Below are positions 6,306 through 10,027 of a DNA stretch of 10,027 nucleotides, in pieces (within the stretch, counting starts at the first letter, position 1; each line of letters opens with the position of its first letter). The notes beneath the pieces are model-generated. The model was not told where the DNA came from. It made no database searches and saw only the letters and a program-made list of their open reading frames with translations. A program made the position numbers and the translations under genes. This DNA comes from Treponema sp. (GTDB lineage Bacteria; Spirochaetota; Spirochaetia; Treponematales; Treponemataceae), in assembly GCA_017613485.1 (NCBI GenBank), contig JAGADS010000244.1, positions 1 to 10,027 of the forward strand, in the 5' to 3' direction.

Positions 6306-6334
6306 ATTATATCACTATTTATCGAAATTGAAAA
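6306..6334 (-). promoter_or_regulatory. Candidate cheA-distal promoter with extended -10
   Basis: On the minus strand TTTTCA (6334-6329) is 17 bases from a perfect TATAAT (6311-6306), preceded by TGA, an extended -10 (TGnTATAAT). Transcription would start near 6299 and give a leader of about 58 bases containing the weak GGAAGAGG ribosome binding site. This is the better -10 element upstream of cheA, but the surroundings are very AT-rich. Confidence 0.5.
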
Positions 6335-6408
6335 GCCTAAATTTTAGATAATTCAATTTTTCAAGTAATAAAAGCAATATGCCGATATTCAATTAAGCAG
6401 TCTATTTT

Positions 6409-6412
6409 GGAG
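6409..6412 (+). promoter_or_regulatory. Ribosome binding site that fixes the start of the outer-membrane protein gene
   Basis: GGAG lies 6 bases before ATG 6419. The frame is also open from a TTG at 6407, but that start would overlap this site and put four extra residues ahead of a textbook signal peptide. Confidence 0.75.
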
Positions 6413-6418
6413 CAAGCC

Positions 6419-7636
6419 ATGAAAAAACTGACAGTTCTTTTATCCGCATTTTTTTTAGCAGAGGCGGCATCTCATGCACTCATCATGCCGAATTTCAGCG
6501 GTGACATCGGATTACTTGGAAACATTACCCTGCCCGTCAGCCTTGATGCACAGACTTATATCGCAGGACAGCTTGATTGCGGGAATCACGTTCTTTTCCG
6601 CGGTGAATTTGCCGTAAACGCAACAAACCTCCAGAATCTTATTGCAGAACCGACCGCCATCAATGCCACATTCAACATAAGGGAACTTTCGATTACAGGA
6701 ACATTCGCCACAACCCACATGGTGCACTACCTAACGGCTTTTCTGGGTGAATTTGAACCGGCAGGCTCAGACATTTTCCTTAAAAGGCAGTTCGGCATAA
6801 ACAACATGCTTCCGACAGTCACTGAGAGCTGGTTTGGAGTTAACGGGGCATCTGCTTACCCGTGCTATGGAATTGGCGGGGCATACACAGGAAAAATAGG
6901 CGACAATTTTGCTCTTGGTACTTATGTTTTCAAGAATTCTGACATTGTAACAAGCTCTAAATCAATTGCAACCAATTTCAGGCTTGGCACATGCCTTTCA
7001 AATTTCTGCTCTGATGTAACGGCTGGAATGAATTTTGTCTACAGCACAGATACAAGTTTCTTTTCCATCGATGAAATCTCGCTTCATTTCGGCTTTACGA
7101 TGCTTGCTGGAAACATCAATGTATTCTGTGTTTTCGTGGAAGCAGGCATAGGAGATTTCGGACTTAGCACATCTGGAGGAGTGAACCTCTCGGCAGACTC
7201 AATCTATCTTTTTATCGAGCCACGCCTTAGCCTTTTCGGATGGCAGATACAGCCGTCGGTTTTCTGTCTTCCTTTTGCAAGTGTTGATAAAATGGTTTTC
7301 CTTAACTATCCTCAGTCGGTTGCAGAGGACAGCTCTATGTCAGCTGCCATGCTGGGTGCAAACTTAACCGTATACAACGACAATCTTTATTTCCTTGACT
7401 CAAACTTCTCGGTAGGAAGCCACCTTACGTTCAGTCTTCCCGGAAGCAATCTCCTTACACTTGCAGGAAACATTGATGCTGGAAACCTTTATCCGCAGCT
7501 TGTTGTAAGCCCGTTCATCTCTGTTGCATTCATGGGTGGAACAGCCAAAGCAGCCGCATCCGTAGATCTCCTTAACCTTGCAAACATCAGGTCGGGATCA
7601 TTGCGGATAATGATAGGATTCAAGACAACCCTGTAA
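6419..7636 (+). CDS. Exported protein of unknown function, probable outer-membrane beta-barrel
   Basis: I do not recognise a named family. The 405-residue product starts with a clear signal peptide: MKK, a hydrophobic core TVLLSAFFLAEAA, and a likely type I signal peptidase site after SHA (residue 20). There is no lipobox cysteine, so it is not a lipoprotein. The mature part has short alternating hydrophobic/polar segments rich in Gly, Asn, Ser and Phe, such as GHYLTFSL-like strands and the closing RIMIGFKTTL. This is the pattern of an outer-membrane barrel with a final strand at the C-terminus. No long membrane helix is present. Six cysteines in the mature part are unusual for such a protein. 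The gene diverges from cheA and lies 46 bases before an inner-membrane protein gene that has its own promoter. Barrel topology is inferred from composition, not from homology. Confidence 0.75.
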   Translation: MKKLTVLLSAFFLAEAASHALIMPNFSGDIGLLGNITLPVSLDAQTYIAGQLDCGNHVLFRGEFAVNATNLQNLIAEPTAINATFNIRELSITGTFATTHMVHYLTAFLGEFEPAGSDIFLKRQFGINNMLPTVTESWFGVNGASAYPCYGIGGAYTGKIGDNFALGTYVFKNSDIVTSSKSIATNFRLGTCLSNFCSDVTAGMNFVYSTDTSFFSIDEISLHFGFTMLAGNINVFCVFVEAGIGDFGLSTSGGVNLSADSIYLFIEPRLSLFGWQIQPSVFCLPFASVDKMVFLNYPQSVAEDSSMSAAMLGANLTVYNDNLYFLDSNFSVGSHLTFSLPGSNLLTLAGNIDAGNLYPQLVVSPFISVAFMGGTAKAAASVDLLNLANIRSGSLRIMIGFKTTL

Positions 7637-7646
7637 TGACATTTAA

Positions 7647-7675
7647 TTGACTGAAAGCCTAAAAACCGCTATATT
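7647..7675 (+). promoter_or_regulatory. Promoter of the inner-membrane protein gene
   Basis: TTGACT (7647-7652) and TATATT (7670-7675) are exactly 17 bases apart and each matches the consensus at 5 of 6 positions. The predicted transcription start is 7682-7683, which coincides with the ATG of the next gene at 7683. It lies entirely in the gap after the outer-membrane protein gene. Confidence 0.65.
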
Positions 7676-7682
7676 TTAATCC

Positions 7683-8510
7683 ATGTTCGGGTTTTTTCTT
7701 AAAAAGAATTTCTGCAATATCTGGGATAATTTCTTTCACACGATTTTTGTCAATCTTCCGGTAATACTCCTTTCATTTCTGGGGTATTTCTTCTGCTCAA
7801 AGATGGCAGGCATGAGGGAAGGCACTCCTTTTGGCGGAATCACTTTCATGATTGCGGTCATCATCTGCTGCCTTGTCTGGGGCATTCTTTTTCTTGCTGA
7901 GGGAGAAAATGCCGCACGGATAGCAAATTATGACGCACCCAAATTCAAGCTTTTTCTTTCTCAGATTCCAAAGTGCATTAAGGACGGCCTTCTTCTTGGA
8001 CTATGTCAGGCAGTACTCATCCTTGCGGTTTTAATCAGCATTCCATATTATTTCAAGATCTGGATGGGCGTGGGAGAAACCGAGGGTAACCTTACAGGTC
8101 TATTGATGATGGCATGTGTTTTCTGGGTTGTGATAATCGCATCCCTTGCACTTCAGTGGGTTCTTCCTGTAAGAAGCCTGATGCACAACAATTTCCGAAA
8201 ATGCCTTAAAAAATCATTCATACTCTTTTTTGACAATCCATTTTTCTCGATCGGGGTTGCCCTGGTAAACCTTTTCAACACAGCGCTTGCAATCTTCAGC
8301 ATGGGAATCCTGGACGGTCCTGCAACAATGGCAATCACGTCCACAAACGCGCTTAAACTGAGGCTTTACAAATACGACTGGCTTGAGGTTAACCCGGGAC
8401 TAACAAAAGCACAGAGAAAGCACGTTCCCTGGGATGACCTCCTTGTAAAAGAGAAGCGTCTCCTGGGCAAAAGGTCATTCAGATCCCTGATTTACCCATG
8501 GAAGGAATAG
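7683..8510 (+). CDS. Inner-membrane protein of unknown function (275 aa)
   Basis: I do not recognise the family with confidence. About five hydrophobic segments can be seen: roughly residues 20-40, 52-72, 99-123, 139-163 and 186-218. Between and after them are basic stretches, including RSLMHNNFRKCLKKS before the last segment and a basic C-terminal tail of about 45 residues (AQRKH, KEKRLLGKRSFRS). By the positive-inside rule these are cytoplasmic. The overall layout, with paired helices and a charged segment ahead of the last hydrophobic stretch, recalls YesL/DUF624-type proteins, but this is a weak impression. No enzymatic motif is seen. There is no ribosome binding site before ATG 7683, and a promoter predicts a start at the ATG itself. 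A later start would delete the first membrane segment. The stop codon overlaps the outer edge of a repeat element. Confidence 0.8.
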   Translation: MFGFFLKKNFCNIWDNFFHTIFVNLPVILLSFLGYFFCSKMAGMREGTPFGGITFMIAVIICCLVWGILFLAEGENAARIANYDAPKFKLFLSQIPKCIKDGLLLGLCQAVLILAVLISIPYYFKIWMGVGETEGNLTGLLMMACVFWVVIIASLALQWVLPVRSLMHNNFRKCLKKSFILFFDNPFFSIGVALVNLFNTALAIFSMGILDGPATMAITSTNALKLRLYKYDWLEVNPGLTKAQRKHVPWDDLLVKEKRLLGKRSFRSLIYPWKE

Positions 8511-8602
8511 TACCGTCATTCCGGACTTGATCCGGAATCCTAACAATACATGTAAAGATGCTGAATCACCTGTCTGATGACAGGCGTTCAGCATGACAGT
8601 AC
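8510..8602. repeat. Inverted-repeat element, copy 2 (double-hairpin, MITE- or REP-like)
   Basis: The outer ends are GTACCGTCAT (8510-8519) and ATGACAGTAC (8593-8602), a 10-bp inverted repeat with one mismatch. GTAC might instead be a flanking duplication. The left hairpin is TTCCGGA (8519-8525) with TCCGGAA (8531-8537). After an AT-rich spacer and AAAGAT comes the right hairpin: ATGCTGAA (8558-8565) with TTCAGCAT (8587-8594), and inside it CCTGTC (8569-8574) with GACAGG (8579-8584) around TGAT. Its layout matches copy 1 at 1181-1280. It fills the gap between two converging genes and could terminate both transcripts, although neither hairpin has a U-tract. Confidence 0.75.
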
Positions 8603-8628
8603 TCATAGGACTCACCAGCACAAAGAGC

Positions 8629-10027
8629 CTACAGGTATTTCTTGATTTCCGCAGACGGCTCAAGTTTTCCGGGACGGCACTCTGACTCAAAGAACATGCA
8701 CTCGGGATCTTCTGTGGTAAAGGGTTTCCACGCTGGGAGATTTTCCTTTTCCTCTGCCTCGCGTTTCTTGAACTCATCCTTTACAGGGATGTAACGCACT
8801 CCACCCTTGTTTTCACCGCTGTCATTCGGGTTTCCGGTCTTTACGAAATTACACAGGTAGTCGCAGATATGCCTTGCCATGTCATAATGATATCCCTTGA
8901 ACGGCCTCCAGCACTTTGCAAGCGTCTCAAAGAAGAACCACAGATCCACGGAATGGAAGTCACCCGGATTATCCCAGCCTGGAATCGGAACTGCAAATTG
9001 ATAGACATAGTTCTTTGCCTTTAGTCCGCGTTTCTCCTCTGCCATGATGAGTTTCCGTAATCCAAGCTCCACCATGCTAATCTGACCTTCCTTGTTTCCC
9101 AGCACAGGTCCCTCAAGGAATTCATCGGGGGTATAGCCGATTAAAAGTGGCGGTGGCTCAAGTCCGTCCTTCTCCACCCTGTCGATTAAGTCATCGCGCA
9201 TGAATTTCCCGTCGGATACAGGTACCCATGTCTGAACTGACTTAAAGAATCCACCCCAGTCGCTCCATTTCTGCATTAGAGTTGAAACAGGCAATGCACG
9301 TGCCTCCTCAAGAGATTTTACACCGCAGAACTCAAAGAATTCCTCGCCTAGTTTTTCTGCATCAGCTACTGTATGACGCGGAAACACATTCCTGAACGGA
9401 TTTACAAAAAGACCGCTTTCCACAACGGCACGCTTAAAATATTTCCTGCTCTCAGGATTCTCTATATGGAAGATTACGCTTCCACCACCGGCAGACTGAC
9501 CTCCTATGGTGATATTGTCCGGATCACCGCCAAATGCAGCGATATTACGGCTGACCCATTTCAATGCCATCTGCTGGTCCTGAAGTCCAAAGTTTGCGGG
9601 ATTATCAGGATATTCCTTTGTAATATCCTTGTGACATGTAAAGCCGAAAAGATTTACACGGTAGTTGATTGTAACCACTACAATTCCACGGCGTGCAATT
9701 CGCTCTCCGTCAAATTCCATCTCTGAGGCATTACCAACCTGCCATCCACCGCCGAATATCCAGAAATATACCGGAAGCTTTTCATCGCTCTTTCTTGCGG
9801 GAGTCCATACGTTAAGGTAAAGACAGTCATCGTCCATGGGAAGCTCTGTATCAACACACCACTCCTTTCCATAAAGGTCATCGTCCGGCGGATTTACCAG
9901 GGCATCTGCCTGCGGACACACAGCTGAAAACTTATAGCATTCCCTGACACCTTCCCAAGGTTCTGCTTTCTGTGGCGGGGCAAACCTTAGCTTACCGACA
10001 GGTGGTTTTGCAAACGGGATTCCCTTG
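8629..10027 (-). CDS. Type-B carboxylesterase (alpha/beta hydrolase), N-terminus outside window
   Basis: The enzyme should hydrolyse carboxylic esters; the substrate cannot be told. 465 residues are visible. The frame stays open to the right edge and reads KGIPFAKPPVGKLRF, the family's early signature, so only some tens of residues are missing and the GTG at 9921 is internal. The nucleophile is S178 in GGQSAGGGS (codon at 9495-9493). The acid is probably E302 in GYTPDEF and the histidine H358 in GDFHSVDL. The oxyanion region reads IFGGGW (about 90-95), where most members have HGGGF. The end (NFVKTGNPN, then KPFTTED) is typical and complete. Such genes are often labelled para-nitrobenzyl esterase; in gut treponemes a role in releasing esterified plant-wall acids is conceivable but not shown. 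It converges on the inner-membrane protein gene. Any signal peptide would lie outside the window. Confidence 0.93.
   Translation of the reverse strand, partial: KGIPFAKPPVGKLRFAPPQKAEPWEGVRECYKFSAVCPQADALVNPPDDDLYGKEWCVDTELPMDDDCLYLNVWTPARKSDEKLPVYFWIFGGGWQVGNASEMEFDGERIARRGIVVVTINYRVNLFGFTCHKDITKEYPDNPANFGLQDQQMALKWVSRNIAAFGGDPDNITIGGQSAGGGSVIFHIENPESRKYFKRAVVESGLFVNPFRNVFPRHTVADAEKLGEEFFEFCGVKSLEEARALPVSTLMQKWSDWGGFFKSVQTWVPVSDGKFMRDDLIDRVEKDGLEPPPLLIGYTPDEFLEGPVLGNKEGQISMVELGLRKLIMAEEKRGLKAKNYVYQFAVPIPGWDNPGDFHSVDLWFFFETLAKCWRPFKGYHYDMARHICDYLCNFVKTGNPNDSGENKGGVRYIPVKDEFKKREAEEKENLPAWKPFTTEDPECMFFESECRPGKLEPSAEIKKYL

Noticed and set aside
6407..6409. TTG start for the outer-membrane protein gene
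   Set aside because: It overlaps the GGAG ribosome binding site that serves the ATG at 6419.
8519..8594. The two hairpins as standard intrinsic terminators
   Set aside because: Neither is followed by a U-tract on either strand, so they are listed as parts of a repeat element; a terminating role remains possible.
8475..8777. Minus-strand open frame of 100 codons containing GFRIKSGMTV
   Set aside because: It overlaps the carboxylesterase end in another frame and reads through the repeat element. Peptides of this type are a familiar artefact of translating GTCATTCCGG-type repeats.
9373..9726. Plus-strand 117-codon frame opposite the carboxylesterase
   Set aside because: It is the complement of the conserved active-site region in another frame; no ribosome binding site and no domain.
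1..10027. CRISPR array, riboswitch or toxin-antitoxin system
   Set aside because: No regularly spaced direct repeats, no conserved riboswitch core and no paired small toxin/antitoxin genes could be seen. The two repeats found are dispersed inverted-repeat elements.

Overview
The window most likely comes from a spirochaete of the genus Treponema. The strongest evidence is the minus-strand operon cheA, cheW-cheR-like, cheX, cheY. This gene order, the CheX-type phosphatase, and a CheW domain fused to a CheR-like domain are treponemal hallmarks as I recall them. Base composition looks moderate by eye (not counted). Neither tRNA gene encodes its CCA end. The species cannot be fixed from the sequence; a gut, rumen or oral treponeme is a guess.

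Layout. Positions 1-462 hold the 3' end of a YD-repeat (RHS-type) protein gene on the plus strand. Facing it on the minus strand are tRNA-Glu(CTC) and tRNA-Gln(CTG). Each is followed by its own terminator-like hairpin, and a near-consensus promoter lies upstream of tRNA-Gln. Next on the minus strand is a small acidic protein gene of unknown function (769-1035). A 360-base gene-free stretch follows, containing a 100-bp inverted-repeat element and the terminator of the chemotaxis operon. The operon fills 1396-6241 on the minus strand. A 177-base AT-rich divergent promoter region separates it from a plus-strand gene for an exported, probably outer-membrane beta-barrel protein (6419-7636). An inner-membrane protein gene follows (7683-8510), with its own promoter and apparently no leader. 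A second copy of the inverted-repeat element sits at 8510-8602, between this gene and a converging type-B carboxylesterase gene whose 5' end lies beyond the right edge.

How the genes work together. CheA autophosphorylates, is coupled to receptors through CheW-type domains, and passes phosphate to CheY, which controls the flagellar motor. CheX dephosphorylates CheY-P in place of CheZ. The cheW gene carries a CheR-like methyltransferase fold with altered motifs, so it is more plausibly an array-building or regulatory domain than an active receptor methyltransferase. No receptor, cheB or canonical cheR gene is visible. The other genes have no clear functional tie to chemotaxis.

Novelty. No wholly new multi-gene system is evident. 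The items most worth following are the degenerate CheR-like fusion, the enlarged CheA dimerisation region, the two related hairpin elements, the terminator abutting the 5' end of tRNA-Glu, and the promoter placements that predict leaderless mRNAs.
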